NCBI RefSeq assembly: GCF_000719975.1
Contig: NZ_JOIJ01000039.1
Span: forward strand, 1 to 12,350
Reading direction: 5' to 3'
DNA length: 12,350 bases
Source of the DNA: Prauserella rugosa
GTDB lineage: Bacteria > Actinomycetota > Actinomycetes > Mycobacteriales > Pseudonocardiaceae
In this document: piece by piece, positions 1 to 7,403 of the stretch
How the letters are laid out: the number at the start of each line of letters is the position of its first letter
Position numbering within the stretch: the stretch's first letter is position 1
Notes under the pieces: model-generated
What the model was told of the DNA's origin: nothing
What the model saw: only the letters and a program-made list of their open reading frames with translations
Database searches by the model: none
Position numbers and translations under genes: made by a program

Positions 1-1
1 C

Positions 2-610
2 GCGGATGTGACCGCCGACCTGTTATTGGGCAACGACCCGGGCGTTCGCGTCCCGGAAGCCGCTGCCATGGTCTACCTGCACATGCCGGTTGACGCGGCT
101 CTGTCGATGTCCGACAGCGGCTGCGAGCTCGACGGCTATGGGCCGATTCCGGCTGCGGTGGCGCGGGAGATCATGACCAACCGCGACAGCACCTGGCGCA
201 AAGTCCTCTGCGACCCGGCTACCGGTCAGCCCATGGATCTTGGCCGAACTCGCCGACGGCCCAACGCGGCCATCCGCGAACTCGTCCGAGTCCGCGACCG
301 GGAATGCGTCGTGCCCTGGTGTCGACGGCCTGCTCGGCACTGCGACCTCGACCACCAACGCGAGTGGGCCACCGACAACGGGCCCACTTCAGCGGCCAAC
401 ACCGCACCACGGTGCCGTCGACATCATCGGATGAAGAACGCGCCCGGGTGGATCACCCGCTACGACCCACACCACGGCACCTCGTCCATCACCACACCCG
501 GCGGAACCACCTACACCGGCAGACGCCGAAGGGGATGTTGCGCGTCCGATGTGTCGTTGCCGTATACAGCAAGTGATGGAGTCGCCGTCGGGGCGACACT
601 GACGAGCTGA
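2..610 (+). CDS. DUF222/HNH endonuclease-domain protein, 3' part (5' end outside window)
   Basis: The frame is open to the left edge, so the N-terminal DUF222 region is cut off and the GTG at 8 is probably internal. Residue numbers here count from that GTG. The segment GCELDGYGPIPAAVA (39-53) is typical of the end of DUF222. An HNH nuclease module follows: C100 and C105, CDLDH at 112-116, N131, and CRRHH at 136-140, consistent with a zinc-stabilised beta-beta-alpha-metal nuclease. The family is common and multicopy in actinobacteria (13E12 repeat-like). Its cellular role is not established. The last 27 codons, after GRRR (171-174), do not resemble the tail of the second copy at the right end of the window. 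They run into the upstream region of the next gene, and the stop TGA (608-610) overlaps that gene's ribosome binding site. A TTA leucine codon at 23-25 is unusual for such GC-rich DNA. Confidence 0.88.
   Translation, partial: ADVTADLLLGNDPGVRVPEAAAMVYLHMPVDAALSMSDSGCELDGYGPIPAAVAREIMTNRDSTWRKVLCDPATGQPMDLGRTRRRPNAAIRELVRVRDRECVVPWCRRPARHCDLDHQREWATDNGPTSAANTAPRCRRHHRMKNAPGWITRYDPHHGTSSITTPGGTTYTGRRRRGCCASDVSLPYTASDGVAVGATLTS
482..529 (+). repeat. 48-bp inverted repeat, left copy, inside HNH gene
   Basis: These 48 bases are identical to the reverse complement of 12303-12350. They encode the C-terminal stretch from SSITTPGG to TYTGRRR of the HNH protein. Identity stops sharply at base 530. The true extent on the other side is unknown because the right copy runs off the window edge. 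Confidence 0.97.
557..572. promoter_or_regulatory. Palindrome and possible promoter upstream of DUF3817 gene
   Basis: TTGCCGTATACAGCAA is an inverted repeat with 14 of 16 positions symmetric, centred on GTATAC. It contains TATACA (563-568), a plausible -10 element. TTGCGC at 538-543 is a possible -35, although the 19-base spacing is long. The site lies within the divergent tail of the HNH gene, about 50 bases upstream of the next start codon. It could be an operator overlapping the promoter. This rests on symmetry alone. Confidence 0.35.
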
Positions 611-620
611 GGAGGAACCG

Positions 621-980
621 TTGTCGAACAAGGCCGCCGTCTTGTTCCGCGTGGTCGCCGTGGCCGAGGCGTTCTCGTGGGCTGGCCTGCTGATCGGCAT
701 GTTCCTGAAGTACGTCGTCGAGCTCGGCGAAGGCGGCGTGCCCGTGCTGGGCGCGGTGCACGGCGCGATGTTCGTGCTGTACCTCGTGGTGACCCTCGGC
801 GTCGCCAAGCCGCTGGGCTGGAAGTTCGGCACCGTCGTCACGGCCGTGCTCGCCAGCATCCCGCCGCTGTTCACGTGGTGGTTCGAGGCATGGGCCCTGC
901 GCCGCGGCAAGCTCGACGGCCCGCAGCACGTCGAACACGGCGGCACGTCGCTGTTCGTGCGCCGCACCGCGAACGCCTGA
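621..980 (+). CDS. DUF3817 family small integral membrane protein
   Basis: This 119-residue protein starts at TTG, chosen because a strong Shine-Dalgarno sequence (GAGGAGG, 609-615) lies 5 bases upstream and the N-terminus then matches the family. Three hydrophobic segments are visible, at about residues 8-30, 40-62 and 68-88. The first contains SWAGLLIGMFLKY and the second starts after a GAVHG motif; both are typical of the DUF3817 family of actinobacterial membrane proteins (YdzA-like). The C-terminal 30 residues are hydrophilic and basic, probably cytoplasmic. The function of the family is unknown. It sits between the HNH gene and a convergent MarR gene and looks monocistronic. Family assignment is firm; no role can be inferred from the sequence. 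Confidence 0.85.
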   Translation: MSNKAAVLFRVVAVAEAFSWAGLLIGMFLKYVVELGEGGVPVLGAVHGAMFVLYLVVTLGVAKPLGWKFGTVVTAVLASIPPLFTWWFEAWALRRGKLDGPQHVEHGGTSLFVRRTANA

Positions 981-1011
981 CGCCCGCACCGAACCCGCCG
1001 AGCCCGAGCGC

Positions 1012-1029
1012 ACGCGGCCGGCCTCGCGT
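1012..1029. terminator. Weak possible hairpin between convergent DUF3817 and MarR genes
   Basis: ACGCG at 1012-1016 can pair with CGCGT at 1025-1029 around an 8-base loop. The site lies at the convergent 3' ends and overlaps the first base of the MarR stop codon. There is no T-tract and the stem is short, so this is a tentative call. Confidence 0.25.
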
Positions 1030-1529
1030 CACTCGACGAAGTCGCCGGCCGCTTTCCGCACGCGCGTCAACAACTCGGTGAGCTGCTCGGTCTGCCGGTC
1101 GGTCAAACCGACCAAGCCGAAATCGATGTCGGTGACGGCCTTCGTCGCCGCCTCGTAACGATCGTGGCCGGAATCGGTGATCTCGACGAGAGTGGTCCGC
1201 CGGTCGGTCGGATGCGGCAACCGGTTGACGAGGCCGTCCTTCTCGAGCCGATCGACGATGTTGGTCACGCTCGTCGGATGCAGCTGGAGCCGCTCACCCA
1301 TCACCCGCATCGGCAACGCGCCGCGCTGGGAGAACGTCAACAACACCAGCGCCTCGTACCGGGCGAACGTCAACCCGTGCGCCTTCAGCGCGCCGTCCAC
1401 CGCCGACTGCACGATCTGCTGAACCCGCATCACGCCGGTCACGGCCGCCATGGTCTCGGAAGGCCCGATGCGGTCCTCCCACAGCTGCGCCGCGCGGGCG
1501 ATCGGGTCGAACGGCAACGGACGGTTCAT
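1029..1529 (-). CDS. MarR family transcriptional regulator
   Basis: This 166-residue protein has the MarR winged helix-turn-helix. The dimerisation N-terminal helices run to about residue 50, and HGLTFARYEALVLL (51-64) opens the DNA-binding domain. A recognition helix lies near residues 84-97 (HPTSVTNIVDRLE), followed by the wing with the DRRTTLVEIT motif (109-118). A C-terminal helix completes the dimer interface. Length and motif order are normal for the family. The ATG start has no Shine-Dalgarno sequence; TAACTT (1543-1538 on the minus strand) lies 8 bases upstream, which suggests a leaderless or nearly leaderless transcript. The gene is divergent from the thiamine-binding protein gene and may control it, itself, or DUF3817. 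The ligand is unknown. Confidence 0.92.
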   Translation of the reverse strand: MNRPLPFDPIARAAQLWEDRIGPSETMAAVTGVMRVQQIVQSAVDGALKAHGLTFARYEALVLLTFSQRGALPMRVMGERLQLHPTSVTNIVDRLEKDGLVNRLPHPTDRRTTLVEITDSGHDRYEAATKAVTDIDFGLVGLTDRQTEQLTELLTRVRKAAGDFVE

Positions 1530-1710
1530 GGCGCACGAAGTTAGCAGCGCGCTCCCGCCCCACAGCCACGCGCCCCGGGCCCGGCGCGCCCCGCTTTCCG
1601 CCGGCCCGGCTGTGCGGCAGGCTCACCGGCAGCACACACCCAACCCACATCCAACGCACATCGAACTGCGAATCCAGAGGCCACGCGCCCCGACCACAAG
1701 GAGAACGACC
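1530..1710. promoter_or_regulatory. Divergent intergenic region (MarR / thiamine-binding protein)
   Basis: This 181-base gap should carry promoters in both directions. On the minus strand, TAACTT at 1543-1538 is a plausible -10 for MarR. An inverted repeat CGCGCC-N8-GGCGCG lies at 1569-1588. Two 11-base direct repeats, CCAACCCACAT (1640-1650) and CCAACGCACAT (1651-1661), lie upstream of the plus-strand gene. Either could be a regulator site. I see no TPP riboswitch-like conserved element despite the thiamine-binding product downstream. Confidence 0.4.
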
Positions 1711-2022
1711 ATGATCGTCGCGTTCAGCGTGAGTCCGGCCGGAGCCGCCGACGGCGAGGCCGACGGGGGAGTGAGCGAAGCCGTCGCACGGGCCGTCCGC
1801 GTCGTACGCGAATCGGGCCTGCCCAACCGCACCAGCTCCATGTTCACGGAGATCGAAGGCGAATGGGACGAGGTCATGGCCGTCGTCAAGCGCGCCGTCG
1901 ACGCGGCAGGCGAGGGCGCCGCCCGCGTCGGTCTCGTCCTGAAGGCCGACATCCGGCCCGGCTACACCGGCCAGCTGGACGCCAAGGTCGAACGCGTCGA
2001 ACACCACCTTCGCGCGGAGTGA
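1711..2022 (+). CDS. MTH1187/YqgV-type thiamine-binding protein (DUF77)
   Basis: This 103-residue protein begins MIVAFSVSPAG and carries the family hallmark SSMFTEIEGEWDEVM in its middle, followed by a hydrophobic strand (VGLVLKADIRPG) and a KVERVE segment near the end. This matches the MTH1187/YqgV family, a small ferredoxin-like fold that forms oligomers. Some members bind thiamine or related molecules in the cytoplasm. The start at 1711 is preferred over an in-frame ATG far upstream because a good Shine-Dalgarno sequence (AAGGAGA, 1698-1704) lies 6 bases before it and the conserved N-terminus begins here. The gene stands alone, divergent from the MarR gene, with no thiamine transport or synthesis genes in view, so the physiological ligand is uncertain. 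Confidence 0.85.
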   Translation: MIVAFSVSPAGAADGEADGGVSEAVARAVRVVRESGLPNRTSSMFTEIEGEWDEVMAVVKRAVDAAGEGAARVGLVLKADIRPGYTGQLDAKVERVEHHLRAE

Positions 2023-2101
2023 ACGACGGCCGTCGCGCACCCGCGCCCAACTGCGGATTCGCTAGGATTCCACCGGTAACGAAGATGTCCGCAGTCCGTG
2101 C

Positions 2102-2107
2102 CAGGAT
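2102..2107 (+). promoter_or_regulatory. Possible -10 element for the thioredoxin-TPR gene
   Basis: CAGGAT ends 6 bases before the GTG start, the spacing expected when transcription begins at the start codon (leaderless mRNA). The overlapping purine-rich AGGATGGA could instead act as a weak ribosome binding site. A second hexamer, TAGGAT, lies at 2063-2068. The two possibilities cannot be separated from sequence. Confidence 0.3.
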
Positions 2108-2113
2108 GGAACC

Positions 2114-3106
2114 GTGACACAGCCACGCAACACGCCAGGGGTACCAGCGGCGCTCTCCGGAGCGGTCGACCTGTCCGGTCTGAAGCAGCGCGCCGAGTCG
2201 ACGAAGCAACAGCCCGCAGGCTCGCCCGCGGGCGGTGACGCAGCGCAGCCGCCGACCGGCGCGGCCGGCGCCGGCGGCTCCAGCGCCCCGGGTGGCGGCG
2301 CCGTCGTCGACGTCACCGAGGCGACGTTCCAGTCCGAGGTCGTCGACCGGTCCATGGAGACCCTCGTCGTCGTCGACCTGTGGGCCGAGTGGTGCGGCCC
2401 GTGCAAGCAGCTCAGCCCGGTGCTCGAGAAGCTCGCGGCCGAGTCCGGCGGTGCGTGGGTCCTCGCGAAGGTCGACGTGGACGCCAACCCGCGCATCTCG
2501 CAGCTGTTCGGCGTGCAGTCGATCCCGACGATCGTCGCCATCGCCGGTGGCCAGCCCGTCGACGCCTTCTCCGGCGCGCTGCCCGAGCCGGAGATCAAGC
2601 AGTGGCTGGACCGGCTGCTGGACGCTCTGCGCGACAAGCTTCCCGGCATCCGTGCCGCGGAGCAGTCAGGCGGCGCCGAACCCGCTGAGGAACCCGAGGA
2701 CGAGCGGTTCACCGAGGCCGAAGAGGCCTTCGCGCGCGGCGACTTCGCCGCGGCCGAAGCGGCCTACCAGCGGATCCTCGACGCCGAACCCGCCAACGAG
2801 CAGGCCAAGGCCGCCCTCAACCAGGTTCGCTTCGCGGCACGTGCGGGCCAGAGCGACCCGTCGGTCATCGCCAAGGCGGACGCCGACCCTTCCGACGTCG
2901 ACGCCCAGCTCGCGGCCGCCGACCAGGAGGTCGCCCAGCAACAGGTCGAGGCCGGATTCCGGCGCCTCATCGACCTCGTCCGCCGCAGCGCCGGCGAGGA
3001 CAAGAACCGCGTCCGCGAACACCTCGTCGGCCTGTTCGAACTGTTCGACCCGGCCGACGATCGCATCGCCAAGGCCCGGCGTGACCTGGCCAGCGCCCTG
3101 TTCTGA
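2114..3106 (+). CDS. Thioredoxin-fold/TPR co-chaperone of the YbbN (CnoX) family
   Basis: The 330-residue protein has three parts. Residues 1-27 carry a motif typical of actinobacterial members ([16 protein letters not shown]). A Gly/Pro/Ala-rich linker follows (about 31-63), then a thioredoxin domain (about 64-172) with an intact WCGPC active site at 93-97 and the cis-proline in SIPT (P138). The rest (about 196-330) is a helical tetratricopeptide region, with [21 protein letters not shown] as the clearest repeat. E. coli CnoX/YbbN, a holdase and redox co-chaperone that works with GroEL, has a similar layout but lacks the full CXXC. Here both cysteines are present, so oxidoreductase activity is plausible. 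There is no signal peptide, so it should be cytoplasmic. The GTG start gives the conserved N-terminus. A strong hairpin follows the gene. Confidence 0.9.
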   Translation: MTQPRNTPGVPAALSGAVDLSGLKQRAESTKQQPAGSPAGGDAAQPPTGAAGAGGSSAPGGGAVVDVTEATFQSEVVDRSMETLVVVDLWAEWCGPCKQLSPVLEKLAAESGGAWVLAKVDVDANPRISQLFGVQSIPTIVAIAGGQPVDAFSGALPEPEIKQWLDRLLDALRDKLPGIRAAEQSGGAEPAEEPEDERFTEAEEAFARGDFAAAEAAYQRILDAEPANEQAKAALNQVRFAARAGQSDPSVIAKADADPSDVDAQLAAADQEVAQQQVEAGFRRLIDLVRRSAGEDKNRVREHLVGLFELFDPADDRIAKARRDLASALF

Positions 3107-3133
3107 GGACGCCGTACGGCGGGCACACGTGGG

Positions 3134-3162
3134 GCCGCGGGTGGGATCATCCCACCCGCGGC
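3134..3162. terminator. Bidirectional hairpin terminator between convergent genes
   Basis: A perfect 13-bp GC-rich stem (3134-3146 with 3150-3162) encloses a 3-base TCA loop. It lies between the thioredoxin-TPR gene and the convergent zinc peptidase, and its right arm directly abuts the peptidase stop codon (3163-3165). There is no T-tract on either strand, as is common for actinobacterial terminators. A separate 12-bp palindrome, CGCCGTACGGCG, lies just upstream at 3110-3121. Confidence 0.75.
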
Positions 3163-4632
3163 CTACTTGTACGTGTCGGTGCAGGCCTGCGAGCCCTCGA
3201 GGAATCCGTTGCGGAGTGCCTCGATGCGGGCGAAACCGTTGGCGACGCGATGTCCCTCGATGTCCGCGGCCAGCAGGCTCCGGGGCTGCAGCAACTCGGC
3301 GATCGCCTCGTCGAGGTCGCCGGGGGAGAGGTACAGACCCTTACCGTTCGGACTGTTGACGTACTGGGCCCACGCGCCGACGAGACACGCGGTGCGCAGC
3401 CCGGCCTGCGAGCCCTTCGCCGGCGCGCCGACGCCCTTCTGGATGCCCTGGACGTACCGCGACGCGACCTCGGAGAACGCGGCGAAATCGCCGAGACCGG
3501 CGTCCGGGGACTCCTGGCCGGTCATCTCCGCCTGTTGATCCGCGGGCTGGCCGATCTCGGCCAGCGTCGTCATGTCGAGGTTCACCTCGTTGTCCTGTTC
3601 GCAGTACGACACCGGAGGGGTGGACACCCCGCGGCGGCAGGTGCCGTCGCCCTCGACGAGCTTCGGGGCGTCGACGCCCGCGCCGGAGAACGCGTCGTCG
3701 AGACTCATCTGGACGTACTCCATCGTCGTCCAGCTGATGTCGGCCTCACCCCGCGTCTCCCGGTCGGCGGCGTTCTTGAACGGCACCTCCGTGATGCGCT
3801 CGTCGGCCTCGGCCTGGTCGATCTCGGCGCAGCGGGCGCCACCCTCCTCGAAGCCGAGCTGCACCGCATAGGTGCGGTCGAACCCGGAGCCGTGCGCGCC
3901 CTCCTCACTGAAATCCGCACCGGCGGGGTCACGGATCATGAACAGCGCGCCGAGGACCTCGTTGAGTCCGTCGGAGGTGGACAGCTCGAAGTACTTGCTG
4001 TTGCCCTCGGCGATCCACCGCATGTGCGCGCCCATGAAGCAGTCGGCCTGCTGCTCCTTGACGATCGTCGAGGTGTTGTCGTCGATGCCGGCCTTCTCAC
4101 CGAGCCGGGTCTGCACGGCATGCCCGAACTCGTGCGACAGCACCGCCGTCACGGCCATCTCGCCGAACTTCTCCTCCAACAACGGCAGAAGCACCTTGCG
4201 GTCCCAGGCCACCATGTCGTTGAGGGGGCAGTAGAACGCATTCATCGCCAGGTCGGCCGTGTTCGCTCCGCAGACCTCCTTGGCGGTGCTCGTCGGGTCG
4301 TAGGACAGCAGCTCCGACACCGGCTTGAACTTCTCGTCGAAGTCCCTGGGCATCTCCTTCTCCCAGTAGTCGGTGACGTCGGCGACCGAGGCCAGTGCCA
4401 GCTGGTCGGCGTGGGAGTCGGTGGCGCCCTCGGCCTTCAGATCGGGCGTGGGTGCACCGTCCTTCAGTCCGCTGTCGAAGTGCGTCACCGGAAGACCCGC
4501 GACGTCGCCCTCGGTCTGCAGTTCTCCCGTCACCTGCTCACCCGCACAGCCGGTCAGTACCAGTGCGACGGCGCTGAAGACCGCGGCGATCCGGACGGCC
4601 GTGACGCGCGTTCGGCGCCCCCCTGTGTTCAT
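3163..4632 (-). CDS. Lipoprotein neutral zinc metallopeptidase (YpfJ/PF04228-like)
   Basis: The 489-residue protein begins with a basic N-terminus and a hydrophobic stretch ending in the lipobox LTGC (26-29), so it should be exported and lipid-anchored at C29. The zinc site is visible: HEFGH at 167-171 (H167, E168, H171) and, downstream, EQQADC with E193 as the likely third ligand. This spacing and the QADCFMGAH context fit the putative neutral zinc metallopeptidase family. Eight further cysteines (121, 135, 198, 268, 332, 344, 416, 484) suggest disulfides outside the cell. An upstream in-frame start would bury the signal peptide behind 35 extra residues, so the ATG at 4632 is preferred. The substrate is unknown. 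The gene is divergent from glgP and stands alone. Confidence 0.88.
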   Translation of the reverse strand: MNTGGRRTRVTAVRIAAVFSAVALVLTGCAGEQVTGELQTEGDVAGLPVTHFDSGLKDGAPTPDLKAEGATDSHADQLALASVADVTDYWEKEMPRDFDEKFKPVSELLSYDPTSTAKEVCGANTADLAMNAFYCPLNDMVAWDRKVLLPLLEEKFGEMAVTAVLSHEFGHAVQTRLGEKAGIDDNTSTIVKEQQADCFMGAHMRWIAEGNSKYFELSTSDGLNEVLGALFMIRDPAGADFSEEGAHGSGFDRTYAVQLGFEEGGARCAEIDQAEADERITEVPFKNAADRETRGEADISWTTMEYVQMSLDDAFSGAGVDAPKLVEGDGTCRRGVSTPPVSYCEQDNEVNLDMTTLAEIGQPADQQAEMTGQESPDAGLGDFAAFSEVASRYVQGIQKGVGAPAKGSQAGLRTACLVGAWAQYVNSPNGKGLYLSPGDLDEAIAELLQPRSLLAADIEGHRVANGFARIEALRNGFLEGSQACTDTYK

Positions 4633-4754
4633 AGGGGTGCACCTTACTGAGTCGCCCCCGCCCGGGTGTGGAGATCCGGACGAACCACCGCGCGCGCCGG
4701 AATGATCACAGCCCCCGTGCGGCGAGGCGACGATCAAGTAGGTTCAATCGCACC
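4633..4754. promoter_or_regulatory. Divergent promoter region (zinc peptidase / glgP)
   Basis: This gap must drive both genes. On the minus strand, TAAGGT (4646-4641) lies 8 bases before the peptidase ATG; it fits a -10 element, and its AAGGTG overlap could instead be a weak Shine-Dalgarno sequence. On the plus strand, TAGGTT (4739-4744) lies 10 bases before the glgP ATG, with no ribosome binding site between. No convincing -35 elements are visible. Confidence 0.4.
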
Positions 4755-7319
4755 ATGAGAGCAGTCCGTCGCTTCACGGTGCACGCGCGCGTCCCGGACC
4801 AGCTCGCCGGTCTCACGGCGCTGGCCACGAACCTGCGCTGGACCTGGCATCCGCCCACCCGCGATCTGTTCGCGTCGATGGACGACCCGCTGTTCCGCCG
4901 GATCCGCGACCCGCTGCGCATGCTCACCGAGATCCCCGCGGGCAGACTCGAGCAGCTCGCACGTGACGAGGACTTCCTGGCACGCACCCGCGCCGCCGTC
5001 GATGACCTGCACCGGTACCTCACCGAACCGCGCTGGTACCAACGGCTGGCCGAACAGCACGACCGGGTTCCCGCCGCCGTGGCGTACTTCTCCATGGAGT
5101 TCGGCGTGCACGAGGCGCTGCCGAACTACTCGGGCGGGCTGGGCGTGCTCGCGGGCGACCACCTCAAGGCCGCCTCCGACCTCGGGGTGCCGATCATCGG
5201 CGTGGGGCCGCTGTATCGGGCGGGCTACTTCCGTCAGTCGCTGTCGCTCGACGGCTGGCAGGTCGAGCACTATCCCGTGATCGACCCCGACGGGCTGCCG
5301 CTCGAACTGGTCACCGACCCGTCGGGACGGCCCGCGCTGGTCGACGTCGCCATGCCCGGCGGGCGCAGGCTGCACGCCCAGATGTGGAAGGCCAGCGTCG
5401 GCAGGGCGGTTCTGCTCCTGCTCGACACCGACGTCGACGACAACGACGACGACCTGCGCCGCGTCACCGACCGGCTCTACGGCGGAGACGCCGACCACCG
5501 CATCCGGCAGGAGATCCTCGCCGGTATCGGCGGGATGCGCGCGGTGCGGCGCTACTGCGAGCTCACCGGCCATCCGCAGCCCGAGGTGTTCCACACCAAC
5601 GAAGGGCACGCAGGCTTCCTCGGACTGGAACGGGCCAACGAGATCCTCGGCGACCCGGCAGGCCGCGACCTGGACTTCGACGAGGTGCTGCCCGCGGTGC
5701 GCGCCGGGACCGTGTTCACCACGCACACCCCGGTGCCCGCAGGCATCGACCGGTTCCCCGTCGACCTCGTACAGCACTACTTCGGGGACGGAGCGCTCGT
5801 TCCGCATGTCGAGCCGCGGCGCATCCTCGCGCTCGGCGCCGAGGAGAACCCGGGCATGTTCAACATGGCCCACATGGGTCTGCGGCTCGCGCAGCGGGCC
5901 AACGGCGTCTCGGCGCTCCACGGACGCGTGTCACGGCGCATGTTCGCCGGCCTGTGGCCCGGATTCGACGACGACGAGGTGCCGGTCCGCTCGGTGACCA
6001 ACGGGGTGCACGGGCCGACGTGGGTGGCGCGGGAGATGACGGCGCTGCTCGGGGGCAACGACGAGGAATGGGGCCACGAAGGCGACGGGGACGGCAGGCG
6101 CATCGCCGCCGACGTCACCGACGAACAGCTGTGGGCTCTGCGCCGCGAACTGCGCACCAACCTCGTAGGGGAGGTGCGCCGCCGCGCCCGCGACGCGTGG
6201 CTGCAACGCGGCGCGTCGGCGCTCGAACTGGGCTGGACCGAGCGGATATTCGACCCCGACGTGCTCACGATCGGCTTCGCCCGCCGCGTGCCGACGTACA
6301 AGCGGTTGACGCTGATGCTCCGCGATCCCGAGCGGCTGCGCAGCCTGCTGCTGGACGAGCAGCGGCCCATCCAGATCGTCGTGGCGGGCAAGTCGCATCC
6401 GGCCGACGAGGGCGGCAAGGCGCTCATCCAGCAGATCGTCCGGTTCATCGACGACGACCCCGAGGTGCGCAGGCGCATCGTATTCCTGCCGGACTACGGC
6501 ATGTCCATGGCGCGCTACCTCTACCGCGGCTGCGACGTGTGGCTGAACAACCCCACCCGTCCGCTCGAGGCGTGTGGCACCTCCGGCATGAAGGCGGCGC
6601 TGAACGGCTGCCTGAACCTGTCGATCCGCGACGGTTGGTGGGACGAGTTCTACGACGGCTCCAACGGCTGGGCGATCCCCACCGCAGACGGCGTCACCGA
6701 CCCGCTGCAGCGCGACGACCTCGAAGCGGCCGCGTTGTACGACCTGATCGGCCAGCAGATCGCGCCGCTGTTCTACGACCGCGACGACCGTGGCGTGCCC
6801 AGGGGCTGGATGTCGCGCATCTGGCACACCCTGCGCACGCTCGGGCCGAACGTGCAGGCCTCGCGGATGGTGCGCGAGTACGTCGAGTCGTACTACCTGC
6901 CGGCCGCCGCGACGGGAGCCGAGGCCGCTGCGGACGGCTACGCGGGTGCGCGTGCGTTCGCCCGGTACCGCACCCGCCTGGAGACCGCGTGGCCCCGCGT
7001 GCGCATCGCCGACACCGAGCTCGTCAGCGACGGCGCGGACACGCTCGTGGTGGGCTCGGACGTGCGGGTGCGCGCCCACGTCGACCTCGCCGGTCTCGAT
7101 CCGAGCGAGGTGGACGTACAGGCGGTGGTCGGCAGGGTGGGCGACACCGACGACCTGCAGGACGCGGTGCACGTGTCGATGGATGCGGTCGAACGGGGCG
7201 TGTTCGAGGCGCGGCTGCGCCTGCCGCACGCGGGTGCGCTCGGCTACACGGTGCGCGTGCTGCCGCGGCACCACCTGCTCGACAGTCCCGCCGAACTGGG
7301 CAAGGTCGTCGTGGCCTGA
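4755..7319 (+). CDS. glgP: Alpha-glucan (glycogen/maltodextrin) phosphorylase, GT35
   Basis: This 854-residue enzyme releases glucose 1-phosphate from the non-reducing ends of alpha-1,4-glucans in the cytoplasm. The N-terminal ~110 residues match the DUF3417 extension of the actinobacterial GlgP subtype. The phosphorylase core follows: VAYFSMEFG at 109-117, NYSGGLGVLAGDHLK just after, VTNGVHG from 414, RRVPTYKR at 510-517, and EACGTSGMK at 605-613, where K613 is the expected pyridoxal phosphate lysine. Length is normal for the subtype (about 850-865). The ATG at 4755 gives the conserved N-terminus; an ATG 29 codons upstream would add an unconserved basic tail and overlap the divergent promoter. 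The usual partners glgE, glgB and treS are not beside it. The identification is firm; the physiological glucan is inferred. Confidence 0.95.
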   Translation: MRAVRRFTVHARVPDQLAGLTALATNLRWTWHPPTRDLFASMDDPLFRRIRDPLRMLTEIPAGRLEQLARDEDFLARTRAAVDDLHRYLTEPRWYQRLAEQHDRVPAAVAYFSMEFGVHEALPNYSGGLGVLAGDHLKAASDLGVPIIGVGPLYRAGYFRQSLSLDGWQVEHYPVIDPDGLPLELVTDPSGRPALVDVAMPGGRRLHAQMWKASVGRAVLLLLDTDVDDNDDDLRRVTDRLYGGDADHRIRQEILAGIGGMRAVRRYCELTGHPQPEVFHTNEGHAGFLGLERANEILGDPAGRDLDFDEVLPAVRAGTVFTTHTPVPAGIDRFPVDLVQHYFGDGALVPHVEPRRILALGAEENPGMFNMAHMGLRLAQRANGVSALHGRVSRRMFAGLWPGFDDDEVPVRSVTNGVHGPTWVAREMTALLGGNDEEWGHEGDGDGRRIAADVTDEQLWALRRELRTNLVGEVRRRARDAWLQRGASALELGWTERIFDPDVLTIGFARRVPTYKRLTLMLRDPERLRSLLLDEQRPIQIVVAGKSHPADEGGKALIQQIVRFIDDDPEVRRRIVFLPDYGMSMARYLYRGCDVWLNNPTRPLEACGTSGMKAALNGCLNLSIRDGWWDEFYDGSNGWAIPTADGVTDPLQRDDLEAAALYDLIGQQIAPLFYDRDDRGVPRGWMSRIWHTLRTLGPNVQASRMVREYVESYYLPAAATGAEAAADGYAGARAFARYRTRLETAWPRVRIADTELVSDGADTLVVGSDVRVRAHVDLAGLDPSEVDVQAVVGRVGDTDDLQDAVHVSMDAVERGVFEARLRLPHAGALGYTVRVLPRHHLLDSPAELGKVVVA

Positions 7320-7403
7320 CGCCCGGTCGATGCCGTGGATGCGCGCCGGGACATGTGACGAGACGAGGCCAGGCCCACACGTGGCATCGGCGCACGCGTC
7401 GGC

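Noticed and set aside
581..597. GTCGCC/GGCGAC hairpin just before the DUF3817 ribosome binding site as an attenuator
   Set aside because: It is only 6 bp and lies in coding sequence of the HNH tail; short GC stems like this are expected by chance here.
1530..1710. TPP riboswitch upstream of the thiamine-binding protein
   Set aside because: I could not find the conserved THI-box segments in the leader.
3250..4650. Long plus-strand open frame opposite the zinc peptidase
   Set aside because: The minus-strand frame has a lipobox and an HEXXH site; the plus-strand product has no recognisable feature.
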